DNA of 64,000 nt, from NCBI GenBank assembly GCA_030549495.1, contig JAUIRK010001059.1, forward strand, positions 1,170,948-1,234,947. Reading direction: 5' to 3'. Position numbers and translations under genes: made by a program. Source of the stretch: Nectonema munidae. Taxonomy: Eukaryota > Nematomorpha > Nectonematoida > Nectonematidae. How positions within the stretch are numbered: the stretch's first letter is position 1; each line of letters opens with the position of its first letter. The notes below the pieces were generated by a model. It ran no database searches. It worked only from the letters and a program-made list of their open reading frames with translations, and was not told the DNA's origin. Of the stretch, positions 47,801 to 60,149 are shown piece by piece.

Positions 47801-50800
47801 ACTTTTCTAACCAAAGATTTAGTGAAGAAAATAATATGAAGATTTACTCTCCAGAGTGAAAATTTAGTTTCTTTGGAAAGAAAATCTTGATGAAAGTTGA
47901 ATTTTTAATTTCGGTTTGCGATTAAATTTCATTATAATAACAGTGCAAAGTCAAACCTGTTGATTTAGAAAATGTGCGCCTTTTCACAAAGTTTTACAAA
48001 ACTTTGAAATAAACGAAAAAAGAATGAATATGAACAAAGTTGATGAATGAAGTGCGCAGTATTTTCCAAAGTTAAAATTAGTTATATTTTTTCATTTAGT
48101 TGCGATCGTGTGCTAAATAAGAGTACATTGATAAGTGTATGACGGGTTACTTTATGTTTCGATGCATAAAAAAAGCAAGTTTTTTAACCTACAACTTACC
48201 CACGATATCAAAGTTAATCAAGAGAAAACAAAATGTTTTAAGCGTGGATAAAGAATTTTATGTACTTTCCGGTGGGTACCTTCAATCTTCGCGGCGGACT
48301 CTATCACATCCCCCACACAAAAATACGCACTCATATAAACATATACAGCTTCATAAAAATAACGGCTTTTATAAAAATTTTATATCTAGCATCTTCATTA
48401 GTGTTTATCTCTGTGGCCGAAGAATCCTTAAGGTCAGCCCCGCTTCCATTCATCTTCCACAGGCATTTGTGATTCTTAGTCTTTTAGTAAAAGGTTAGTT
48501 TTACGAAAATTCATTTCAAAAAGAGATTAAAAAAACGGATTATTTTTAAAAACCTGGACGTCACCGAGAAAAAAAATGAGTTCCATCTACAAATTAAACT
48601 AGTAAAGGCTTTTGTCCAAAAATCCATTGATGAATTAGTAAGGGATACTAATTTGAAAGTGTAATCTTTCAGCAAAATTAGTAAAAAGTAAACCCCAATT
48701 ATAGTTTGGACTTTTGCTTAATAAATTATTTAAAAAGTAAGTATTTATAAATAAACTTGAATGATAAATAATATTAAAAAAATAATTAAAAAAATTAGTT
48801 AAGATATCTAACCTTGAATTTATATACCAATTATTGATTCATTAGTTCAACAGGTTCACTCTTGTTTGGAGATACAAGTCGCACGATATATTTATTTGCA
48901 TAAAAGCTTACAATGAATTATTTAGATGGATAAGGAGTAGACATTACTTCAGAATCTTCATTGTCGATAACTTCAATGTAATTGCGAAAACACTTAGAAC
49001 CGAGTAGCAGGATTGAAATGAAAATGTAGATGAAGGATCCCAGCATGATCGCTGAAATTCGCCCATCATAATCTTGCAAATTTCTTTTACTTGTGAGATC
49101 TAAAAGAAGTAGGCATGCAAAGTTATCTTGGAAAACCATGTATTCACTCTTTTTTTTGGCACCCGTCGTCTCGCCAGACCACGGATATACTATTTTTTAA
49201 AGAGATAAAAATATGCTACTTTTTCCTTGCACAATACTTTAAATTTTTGTTAATTCAAAATGAAGAAAATGATTCAACGATTGGATCCACAAAACTGTTA
49301 AAGAAAAGAACATGAGGTTTTTATTGATCTCAATCATAAACTGTGATTTCGTAAAGAAGAAGATTTCAGATTTACATAGCCCGAGATACCTTCAGTATGA
49401 ACTAATGTTCCTGAATTTTGTCTCCTTTTTTCCCGGAGTTTCCCTAAAAATTTGAAAAATGACAACTATTTTTCTGCTTTCCCCCAAATGATATGTAATG
49501 TCAGAAAAGTGCAACATGGTAATGTTACTTTATCCGTGCAGGGAGTTAGCGGAGAGAATTTTAACAAATTAGAGAAGTATGTTGCTTGAAACTATGAAAA
49601 AAGACTTTTTTGATGACGTTTCTCTATGCTCATGCCTCATTCTTATAAACTATACAGTGTATATCATTTTTGCTAGATTTGAGAAAATGACGAAATTTTC
49701 GTTGTTTTTTTATTATACCGATAACTATAACGAACTCAATTTTTTGAAAGTTGCAAAAAGTCATCGATTGTATTGGTTTCGTTTATTTTTGATTATACAT
49801 ATTCTTACACACAAAGTTATAAAGGAGTATAAAATGAAAGCGTGATGTAAATTTGTCCATCACTTCTATACGTCTCCTATCGTTATCAACTTTTTTCTTT
49901 TTTAACGGGTTAACGCCTGGAGTGAATTATTATAGTCGACTTTATAAAAATATGATTTTCAGCGTTTATTTCTCTTTACATTAGATATCTTCTGATTATT
50001 TTGATCGTTAACGGGTTCCTACAAAATTTGATGTATAATTCGACGCATCTTTCTTCGTAACTGAATAAACATTTTTCTTCTTTCTCGAAAACAACGCTGG
50101 AAAGGGAATCGTCTTCCTCAGAGTAAAATTTTGAAATCAATTTTTTTGATAGAAAATTTTCTCCCTTATTTTAAATGGAGAAAAAACATCAACCCTAACT
50201 AATCCTTTCAATAATTTTCTTAAATAATTTTTATTTCCAAAAAATTGCGTACACCAAAATTTTTAGCTACTTTATTATTCTTAACTAAATTGATAAAAGA
50301 CAGCCAATTTCCAATGAACTGTGCTCCTCCAAAAATGGTGCGTGCAAAAAATGGTGAGGTTGATGAATGCATTCAGATTTAAAAGAGTTTATTACAGTTC
50401 TTGTAAAATCGGGCAAATGAATGAATATGCCACTTTTCTCCATCTAATGTAAAAATGCTTTCTACCAATAAAATACATTTCTTAGTTCAAGTGCTCCTGT
50501 AGAAAGGTTATTATATTTAAGGTATATATATCCGTTGAATGACATACTCACGGTTATAAAGCCTCTCAAAAGTAGTGATGCTGCCAATTGCTATGAAATA
50601 TCTATAAACCATCTTCCCATAGGACATCAACAGATCAAAATGATCTTAAAGGAAAAGATATCATTTTTTTTATTAAAATTTGAGAGATGCAAAAAATTGA
50701 AAATTTTCCTCCTAGAGTCCTTTCATCTTTCCATTTTTTACATGTATGTTTTAAAATTTTTTAATATATTCATTAATTTCTTTACTATTATATTTTGCAT

Positions 50801-53800
50801 TTTTCTCAATAGTTTTTGAAATTTCATAATAGTGGCTGCTGGCCTTTTGAAAATCCAGATGTTCAATGTAAATATATATTCATCTTAATATGTGTATCTA
50901 ATCTAAAATTTTAATTTTGTGAATAATTTATTCTTAAACTTTTCTAATCAATTTTCTTCTTCTTCTTCTATTAAATTTTGCCTGATTTATGATAGCCTGT
51001 TTTTGCTTTTTTGAACCAAATATCTACCTTGATAATATTTGAGAATGAATACACATAATGTTTTCACACTTCTTATAAAAAATATTTGTATTCAAAAATG
51101 GGCCCATCAAAATATGATTTAATAAAATTTGAATTGAAATACTTTTAAAGTCTTTTACACACACACATATATAGATATATATATATATATATATAAATAT
51201 CTTCAAATATGCTGAATTAGGGGTGATGTTTATTTCTTATAACATAACATAACATAACATAATTTATTAACCCTCTTGTTACCGCCTATACAAAAAAAAA
51301 TGTCCCTGAATTTTGCCAGTGTTGCAAAAATGCAACACCGTTTTAAGCCATAATACATTCAAGAAGCACACAATTTTTGTAATTCAAAAATTAAAAATAT
51401 GTATTTAGAAGTATGTTTCTTGAATATGAAATATTTAATATGCTTTTCAAAGGGGCACCAACCACTGAAATAAATTGCTTTTTTATTTGAATTTTTGAAA
51501 TCTCGACATTCTAACTCAAATTATGATTTTCTGGAAAACTTTTTTTGGTTTTTATGGAAACTAAAGTAAAGTGTTGCTAATAGTTGAAACATTTTATATA
51601 TGAAAAACTTTCATTGAATATTTTATTGTTCTATTTTATGTTCTTTTGATTTATCACATTAACTTTTTTTTTGTTTTATTGTGTTGCATTAATGCAACAG
51701 TAGATATTACTGTGTACAAAAAAGTGTATGCTGAAAAAATAAGCTTCTCATGTTATTTTTCGAATATTTACAGACTATTATTTGATCATATGATATAATC
51801 TATGTATGCATCTTTGTATCGCACAATTTTTTGATCAATATAAGTGTATGCATTCAACATGCACTACATTCATTCAAACATGACACGCATAACTTTGTTT
51901 ACAGTACAATAAAGGCATGCATTCATATAACTGATAATAATTTCAATTTTTAAAAGTTAATTCAATTAACTGAGTAAATAATTAGCGGAACCTTGTCGAA
52001 TGCCTTTCGAAAGTCAAAGTATAAAACATGAACCGTGTCATTATTTTCAAGGAGATTAGTAACATCATCCTGGAACTACAATAATTGCGTTACAGTAGAT
52101 TTCTTTTTCAGAAAACCATGTTGGTTAGTGTTAATCAAATTCTTTTCTTCCAAATAAAAAAGAATATTATCAGCAACTATAGATTCAAGCACTTTTGACA
52201 GGACGGAAGTTAAACTAATAGGCCTGTAGTTTGAAGGAAGCTCGGGGTCGGAACTTTTATGTACAGGCACAACTAATGCAGATTTCCAAGTTTTGGGTAT
52301 GACTCCTTCTTTTAAAGATAGGTTGAATAACTTTGTTATAGGAAATGCCAAATCTTGGGAAAGTTCTTTCAGAATATATGGGTGCAAATCATCAATACCA
52401 GGTTATTTGTCGCCGCCGAGAGAGCTAAGTTTCTGAAATACAAGTTTTTCACTGACTACTACATCTTCCATCGGTGAGTAGTGATGATACTTGGGTAATA
52501 TTTTTGGAGGATGGGTTTGAGGGTTAGTAAATACCGAAGAAAAGTACTCACTGAATGTTTCAGCAATTATGTTATCAGATTTTACACGATTTCCATTTTT
52601 ATCAATTATAGTATTTAAACTATGGCTTCTTTTTTTCAATACGTTTATATAATTCCAAAACTTTTTAGCCTTGTCTTTTATGTTCTTTGAAATGTTACAT
52701 TCAAAGGAACGCTTTGCTTTTCTTGTTTCTCTTCTTAATTTATTTGATATTTCTTTGAGTTGTAACAACATTTTAGGGTCTTTAAACTTCAGGTACTTCT
52801 TGAAGAGTTTTTTTTTTCTTTTGTATATGTATGTAGTTGATCTGTTCATATACGGATTATATTTTGTTTTCTTTTTCATTAAAGGTATAAACTCAGCAAT
52901 AGCTCCGTATATAACTCTCATGAAAACATCATAAAACTCTAAAAAAGAGTATTCATTATATAAGTTCCAATTAACATTGGACAGATATTCCCTTATTTTA
53001 TTGTATCTTCCCGAGCGAACATCTAGTTTGGTGGTTATAGAAGATGAAGCTTTGACAATATAAGAAAAATCGAACGTAATAGAGTAATGATCACTACTTA
53101 ATATTTCTTATGGAAATCAATCAAACCTTTCAATAAATGATTTAAATATGACAGCTCATATTTAAAATTAATTTTTTTTCAAATATTTATAAAAAGTTTT
53201 TACACCTAAAATTTGGTAGTGATGTTCATTTTTTATGAAATCGCTAAAACCTGTCAAAAAATCGATTAAACCTGGCAATCAATGTCAAATATATAAACTT
53301 CAAAATAAATTCTACTTGCAGTATTTCTCTTCAAATTATTTTCTTAATTTATTTAATAAACCAACCATTTTACTTGTCAATTTTTTAAAGATTCATTTAG
53401 AACAAGCTTTATCTCATCTTTCCTATTAGAGAATCTTCTTGATGATCTTAGGCTTTTTTATCAGTATCGTGTATTTTATTGTCAGGTGAAATAAACAGAT
53501 ATTCAGTCTGAATATTTGTCAACCAATCCCAGTTCAAAAGTTATTTTCCTCATGAAATCATTTGTAATGTTCATTGTTCAATTACAAAAAGTGGTGCACC
53601 TATTCTTCTTCATCTAGAGATTTAATCCCAATTATAAAATTATCTTGATTGCGAGTATATATTCACATCTGTGGCAGTTTTGATAGCTCTGACCGATTGA
53701 AAATTTTCAAAGATTTTTTATTTGCAAAAGAATAACTTCTTTTTCACGGTCAAAATCTTTTTTGAAGCACACAATATTAGATCATTACACCTCTTTCTAG

Positions 53801-56800
53801 TTTATTGAAACATGATAGATCTTCCATTTAGTCAAGATACTTACTTACTCCTTAAAATTATGTAGCACTTCATAAATCTACTACGTTGAACATTTAAAAG
53901 CGCAGCTCTAGGAGTCTTTTGATCTTACGTCTCTTTTCAATTTGCTTTTAGTTCAAAAAATTTTGTGATTCATTTTGTCTTTTTTTTTAAATAATTATTT
54001 TATACTCAACATGAATGAATAAAGTATAGAAAGCCAAAATATGCAAAAAAAAATTTGTAGAATTTTCTGAAAAAAATTGACAGAAATGATTTTTTTGGAA
54101 AAAACTAATTTTTCGGCATACATCACTCATTGAATTGACACATCCAGTTATATTTTTAATCGATTGCCAAAGTGGAATACAGAAATCAAGTAAGCATAGT
54201 GGATTTTGGTATAAAAAATTATTTGTAGGAAATATTTTGTCCTCAATCAAAATTTTGAATGACAATCTTCAATCAAGTAGCGATTTTTATCAACAAACTT
54301 TTTGATATAAAAGCGATATGAGCTTGAAACTGCATAAAAATGCGCATTTTTAAGAGTGTATTTAAAATCCACGCAAATCTATAAATTATCTGACGATCAA
54401 TTAAATTCATAAACGTATAAATTATATACGAATTACTAATTAAAAAAGTAATAATATACACGTGGCTGAATTCCTGGTTTAAGCATTAACACAAACTATA
54501 ATCCTTCTAATCAAAATCCTGAAAGCTTTGAATTTTTTAAAACGGTAAATTTGATTGATACTAATTGTACACGTTCTTATACTCTGATTGCGAAAACTTG
54601 GTGCAGAAATTCACCTAGACTTTAACTAGATCTAACTCAGAAACCAAATTCATGTGGGTTTGGGCCAGATGCATTGAGGTATTTCCTCCACTATCTCCCA
54701 GGTAGAACAAAAATAGTAGCATTATATATTATTTTACTGATTTTTTAATCATTATATAATTTTTTTTTTGAATTGAACAAATTCTAATGTTTCTTATTAA
54801 TATCTAAAAAATATAAGGTATAAACTTAAGGTTGGCCGAATTTTAAATCATCAAACTGGGACAAAAAGATCCTCAAAATGATTTAGAAAATTTTTTATTT
54901 ACATAAACAAATACCGCAAACACTCGTATCGCTAATGTTGATAATAATCCGCATCCTAATTATAAACTATTATTTTCATGAACATACCAAGTGTGTTTAG
55001 ATAATCCGCACTGTAAATGTAGAAACATTGAGCTAAATATAAGATAAATACAAGGAATAAAATGAAGTCATTGTTTTCAAGGGATTAATCCATCCTCTGG
55101 TGGTATATTATTATATGCTTTTTCCTATTTTCGTTCAAACACTTTTCCATTTCAACCCTTTTAGAGTAAAATTCTGGATAAACCGAACCCCCGTTTTAGT
55201 CAATTAATTCTGGTAAAAAATGGTGGATAAAACGCGATTGTTTAAGGCAAAATATGAAAAATAATTTGAAAGTAAGAGACAAGTTTTTATACGAAAAAAG
55301 AGATAAACAATGATATTTGGAGTTAAATTCGTATAAACTTCTTTTTGACATTTTAAGATTGATGAATGAAAAAGAGCAATTCTTCTAAATTCGCGAGAAA
55401 TTCCGTTATTAAGCGAAGATAAAACTGGGAAAATACGAATAAACTATGACATCTTTGTAACCCTATAAAACCCTAATAAAATTTTATTTTAAAATATTTT
55501 TGTTTTGAAGCAATAAAAAAGATAAGTTTATTGTTTCTTAAATTTCTAAAAGTTTTACTCGATTCTTTTTAAAAAAAAAAAAAGATATTTATTTGAAATT
55601 CAATTAAAATAAAAAATTATTTTGTTATAAATTTACAAAATTAAGGTAACTAATAAAGAACTGTGTATTTCAAAAGGCCGTGAAGCCGCTCATATGAAAT
55701 AACGTAAAATATGATATATAATAAACATATCTGAAAAAAACAACACACATATGAAAAGAATCAATAATTTATATACAGTTAAAAATTCAATTAAAAAAAA
55801 CAGATTATAATTGTGCAAGCATAAATATAGTATAAAAGATTAGCAACAATTGATATAAATGATTTATTATATAAATATTAAATCAACTAATAAGTGTATA
55901 TGATAGAAAAGAATTAGGACGCACGTGTATTAAGAAAACACGAATAACAATGGCAAGTCTCACATCTGGATAAGTATTTTTCCATTAATTCTTTTTTAAT
56001 TAATTTTTTGAACAAACCGATACTCAAATGTGTGTATTCTAGCATATAACTATTAGAGAGTTCCAGAAATCTGATAATTTAAACTTAAGGGTTTGGTAAA
56101 ATGTCATTCTGTTATAGTTAGGTAATTTAGTAATAAATTTATAACGCGAATCATAAGTACACTCGGCTAAGCTAAAAGCAAGGAAATTTTCAAAAGCATC
56201 AGACAAACAACCATTAAAAAGTTTGTACTAAAGTTTTTACTAGATCAATTTATTTATTTTTTAAATTTATTTAAACAATTTAAAGATTAAAAATGAATAA
56301 AATCAGCAGCATTTACATTGAATCTATTGTCTGTATCTAATCGAAACAAGTTTCATTTTCATTTCAAATGTTTTTTAGCAGTATTTGCAACAAGAAAAAA
56401 ATGAATGTTAACAAAATATATCAATCATACAGCAAACGTATTAAAATAATTAAAATACAATTAATGGAGAAATTTCTACAATTAACGGAGAAAGGAGATG
56501 TGCAAATTATTTCTTACCTCTACATATTTACAGATAGAAATAGTACAGGTTATTTTCTTTCACATATGGTATATACGTCCTTTGCCCACTTAAGCCATAG
56601 CCTAATTGTGGACGGGAGGAAGGGTCGGTCCATCGCGGGCGCAGAATTTATTTGCATTAATATATCACCAATAAAAATTTAATAGATACATTTTAGACTT
56701 AATTAGTAATGCAATAATGGCTTGCTACACTTTCTATCCTAATTTGCCATACCTACACCTGTATATTATTAAGTTTTGGATGTTTTGAAATATTATTTGA

Positions 56801-58259
56801 AGTTTTGAGGGGCGGCAAAATTAGCATCCGCTCTGAACGGTATAAAAGATTGGTACGCCACTGAAAATACTAGACACCTTATCAATCTTAAACATACTCA
56901 AATAATGTTTTCTGTTAGGTATAAAAATGAGTAGAGATTGAACACAATTTTAGTGCTAGGAAGATTAAAAATTTAAAGGTATGGTCAGGGTTAGGAGAAA
57001 AGTTTCGCTCTAAAATATACTACATGTTTTAAGAAGTTCAGCGACAGGACTTAGTTATCTTGATGTAGATTTGAGAAAATATCAGTCAGCATGAAATCAA
57101 TGAATACCGTGCGGTATATACGGGTCAAGAATCATTTTTATTAAGATAAAAAAGTAAGAATGGTTTGAAAAGATCTTTATGACTCAATATGAAAAGATTT
57201 TAAAGAATGTGAAAAGGGACAAGATTTAAATTAATAACGTTTCTTTGTGAATTGCAGTAATTTATCAAAAAATATAATGAAACCATCTCCATCAATAAGG
57301 ATAAAAGCTCTAGATTAAAGAATACTTTAGTATATAATGAAGAAAATGAAAAAAAACTATAGTTGATTTATATACCCATAAAAGAAACCACCCAACGCCT
57401 TCCGTTTCAGAAAGGGTGTTTTCATCGAAAAAGATGTTTCAACTCGAAAATAAGAAATAAATATAATAAAACTCTTTTAGTTTGGGTATTTATTAACATT
57501 TTTTCCAAACACAAATTCATATTTTAATGAATTTTCCATTTCTGCATACTTTGGGGTAAACCCATTTATCTTTTTTGTAGAGCTCCCTGTTCGTGCGGTT
57601 CAAAATGAAAGAGATCCTTGAAGTAAATCCAATTGTAAATGTTCTTCTTTAAAAATAGCGTAAATCTTTATTATGTTTGGAAATAGTCCAATGCCATAAG
57701 ATATATAAAGGAAATTACTAATCAACATATGTTATGTCTAAAAACATCAAAGGAAGAAAAAAAGTTAAGTATTATTTTTACTTTGAAAATAAAACAAGTC
57801 AAAACATTGCGATTGCTGCGCTAACTAACGCATACAATGATTTATACAAAATTGGAAATTTCTTTCACTCTTATTTCTAAGAAAAGACTAAATAAGCAAA
57901 ATAGTGATGGGTGCAGTGCAAAAGATTTTGTAGTGCCAGTCACACCCATTCATGCAATTCTTATGAATGGTGCGGGTGGAGCAAATTGTGAAATAGAGTG
58001 CGGATTATGACAAGAATACTGATGAAGGATATGGAGGCGTTTCTGACGGGGATCACACTCGTCAAACTTGGACGTTTTCGTGCACCCGAAGAGCTTGAGG
58101 AGGGTGAATGAGTGGGCGTGTTTGGGGAAGAAGACGCTTCATGATTGGCTGAAGGATCTTCAGCTGTCAACGGACACGTCAGCAGGAAGTTGTAGCAAGT
58201 GCATTTATTTTGGGAATGCGTAGAGTTATTGGCTATGAATTCGTTGTTGAAGTAGCATC
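41575..58259 (-). CDS. Unrecognised single-pass membrane protein gene (3' part)
   Basis: Minus-strand exons 58259-58059 (3' limit uncertain), 49099-48948, 46285-46021 and 41801-41575. The first encodes a VWC-like cysteine pattern, CYFNNEFIANNST...CTCYNFLLTC, with an N-glycosylation site, then a Ser/Pro stalk. The second has the membrane segment AIMLGSFIYIFISILLLG followed by Lys/Arg, giving a type I topology. The last two encode a hydrophilic tail rich in Tyr and Asn ending SIICEFNN. Phases agree: 0 between exons two and three, 1 between three and four. Earlier exons, including any signal peptide, are not found and others may lie between 58059 and 49099. Not recognised as a known family; a surface receptor or adhesion-type protein is an inference. 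Confidence 0.6.
42165..42294. mobile_element. TTAA MITE, copy B
   Basis: Perfect TTAA flanks (42161-42164, 42295-42298). Ends CCCATTTACGGCCAATG and TTGGCCTTAAATGGG. The core includes TTCCTATTTTGGAACATAAG, CGTCTGCTTTTT twice, and TTAGATATTGTCTGC. In the last intron of the minus-strand gene. Confidence 0.8.
42990..43109. mobile_element. TTAA MITE, copy C
   Basis: TTAA at 42986-42989 and, one base offset, 43110-43113. Ends CCCGTTAACGCCCAATG and GGTCGTTAACGGG. It shares GTCGACTTTACAAAAATAAA with copy A. Confidence 0.75.
43120..46020. other. Intron sequence with an unidentified coding-like stretch
   Basis: Inside the last intron of the minus-strand gene. From about 44623 to 45690 the plus strand is less AT-rich, with frames at 44623-44805, 45041-45244 and 45287-45517 (words such as QINDPPLFQQIIPINRS and PRRQNEPGQKGRNP). 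They look like one decayed coding region, but no family is recognised. Confidence 0.35.
46021..46285 (-). CDS. Minus-strand gene: cytoplasmic tail exon
   Basis: Acceptor TTATTTGAG, phase 0. It reads YCYASESGYNTS, an N6 run encoded by AAC repeats, then IPQIYAVPNFEAKVREGAF and DPYSFNMHKLQSQWEEYRS. The donor AAAAAA|GTTACC is weak but gives the phase needed by the next exon. Plus-strand frames over this stretch are shadows. Confidence 0.65.
46290..48917. other. Intron sequence of the minus-strand gene, nothing firm
   Basis: AT-rich. A small less-AT-rich island at 48260-48480 has open frames on both strands but no recognised product; it could hold an alternative exon. Confidence 0.35.
48948..49099 (-). 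CDS. Minus-strand gene: transmembrane exon
   Basis: Acceptor CTTCTTTTAG and donor GAA|GTAATG give 50 codons. It reads LTSKRNLQDYDGRIS, then an 18-residue hydrophobic helix and SKCFRNYIEVIDNEDSE. If the donor is not used the frame ends 8 codons later (TAA at 48918), which would make this a terminal exon of an alternative transcript. Confidence 0.6.
49906..50014. mobile_element. TTAA MITE, copy D
   Basis: Left flank TTAA (49902-49905), ends CGGGTTAACGCC and GATCGTTAACGGG. The right target copy has decayed to TTCC. The core has AGTCGACTTTATAAAAATAT and TTAGATATCTTCTGATTATT. Confidence 0.65.
51160..51265. repeat. AT and AACAT microsatellites
   Basis: ACACACAC then an AT run (51175-51195), and five AACAT units at 51240-51262 directly before the TTAACCCTC motif. 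Confidence 0.85.
51271..51700. repeat. TTAA-flanked start with TGTTGCA palindromes
   Basis: TTAA (51267-51270) then CCCTCTTGTTACCGCC, followed by the near-perfect palindrome GTGTTGCAAAAATGCAACAC (51319-51338) and the perfect one TGTTGCATTAATGCAACA (51682-51699). The layout copies the GGTCAC/GTGACC cluster at 6214-6488 and suggests the end of another TTAA-class element; no right end was found. Confidence 0.45.
51982..53108 (-). pseudogene. Truncated non-LTR retrotransposon ORF2 (endonuclease end to start of RT)
   Basis: The minus strand begins at LSSDHYSI (about 53105), the last endonuclease motif, runs through the linker (52921-52403), PGIDDLHPYILKELS, IPKTWKSALVVPVHK, NYRPISLTSVLSKVLE and NQHGFLKKKST, and stops at FDFRKAFDKVP (51982), just past the first RT Asp. 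Two in-frame stops interrupt it (near 52404 and 52060). Everything after that block, including YADD, is missing. It differs clearly from the intact element at 60150-64000, so it is a second family. Confidence 0.85.
53130..53605 (-). repeat. Dispersed repeat, copy 2 (inverted relative to 17135-17660)
   Basis: The reverse complement repeats the order of words found at 17135-17660. Its far part (53130-53290), with AAATCGATTAAACCTGGCAATC and TGACAGCTCATATTTAAA, matches the tandem block at 17640-18060. It directly abuts the truncated retrotransposon at 53108. Confidence 0.7.
53610..58058. other. Intron sequence of the minus-strand gene, nothing firm
   Basis: Very AT-rich. A 104-residue plus-strand frame at 56368-56682 has no recognised motif. 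No repeat with clear ends apart from GGATAAACCG/GGATAAAACG words near 55180-55230 that may be a decayed pogo-like end. Confidence 0.35.
58059..58259 (-). CDS. Minus-strand gene: cysteine-rich extracellular exon
   Basis: Acceptor CTTTCACAG, then TGC TAC TTC... encoding CYFNNEFIANNST, CTCY and LLTCPL, a spacing like the first half of a von Willebrand type C module. It is followed by PNTPTHSPSSSSSGARKRP. Less AT-rich than its flanks. The donor is uncertain: GTGTGA at 58058 is used here, and GTTTGA or GTGCAC slightly upstream are alternatives of the same phase. Open frame continues to 57961. Confidence 0.55.
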
Positions 58260-59214
58260 CTGTGAAAGAGGGGTAGATGTCAAAAGAGGCTTTGTGAAAA
58301 TGAGATCAACGAAACTCCTGATATCGAAAGAAGTCATAAGATTTATTGAGTGCATTGTTTAGTTGGATATTTAATCTGTTAGTTAGTTGTAAGGGTGGTT
58401 GGTTAGTTGGATGCTACCTTGACTTCTTTTTAGTTAGATAGGGCAGTTAGTTATTGATATTTTAATGATAGTGCTTTTACAATAATTTAGTTGAATTATA
58501 TTGAAAGGATAAAAACTTGACAAAAATTTTTAATACCTTAATTTATTATTATATGAAGTGGCATTGAGTCTTTGAAAAGATGGGGAAATTATAAAATAGT
58601 TAATTGAAATAGTAACATTTTTTGAAAATTTTGAACAAACACTTTTAGTATTTCAATTAACTTTCTTATAACAAGAATTAAAGTTTGATTTTAAGTATAC
58701 CTAGAGTATAGAATGTAGACAATATTCTACATTTTAACACCGAAAACACAATAAACCTTCACTCACTTGAAAAAAGTTGCATCCTTAGCGTATCGATCAA
58801 AGGAGTGTACACATTGGCCCTATTGGCAAGCACTCTTTACTATGTGATGAGTAAGGTCTAGTTAGCTAAGTGATGTTAAATTTCTACCCGAAGCTCAAAT
58901 GAAAATGGACCGGATTGAAAAGCAAAATTTTAAACATCAAAATTGGTGCAAATTGGTTTGAAATGATATTTTATTGTTTTGATGTGTTCTTCTCAGCATT
59001 GTACTATTTTATATTGATATTTTATATTGAAAAAGTTATTATTACCACTTTTAGAAATACTTATCTCTTTTTTTATTTCAAATTCTGGCAAATTTTCTGA
59101 AGAGATCACTGATTGAATGAACGAGGAAGCATTTTGTGCTAAAGTCCCATTATTTTTCGCCACAGCAACTTCTGTTATGATAATTGTTGAACCTTTTCTA
59201 AAAATAACAATACG

Positions 59215-59851
<637 letters not shown>

Positions 59852-60149
59852 GAAGGAAGGAAGGAATTATTTATTTAACGCGCAACTACATATTAAAATA
59901 TAAAGGTTCAGTCACGCGATATGAGAGAATTCATATATACATGTTCAATGAGCTTATCATTCCATTGAAATTGATAAAAAAATAAGTTTTTAAATTTTTT
60001 CTAAAAATTTCCAAAGTTTCAGTTTCTTTTAAGTAGGATGGCAAAACATTCCACAATTTACATGCTTTATAGACTGGAGTTGTGTAATCACAAGTTGTTA
60101 TGACAGAAAATGAGTTATTTTTTTCAATGGTGTAAGCTAAAGCACTTGG

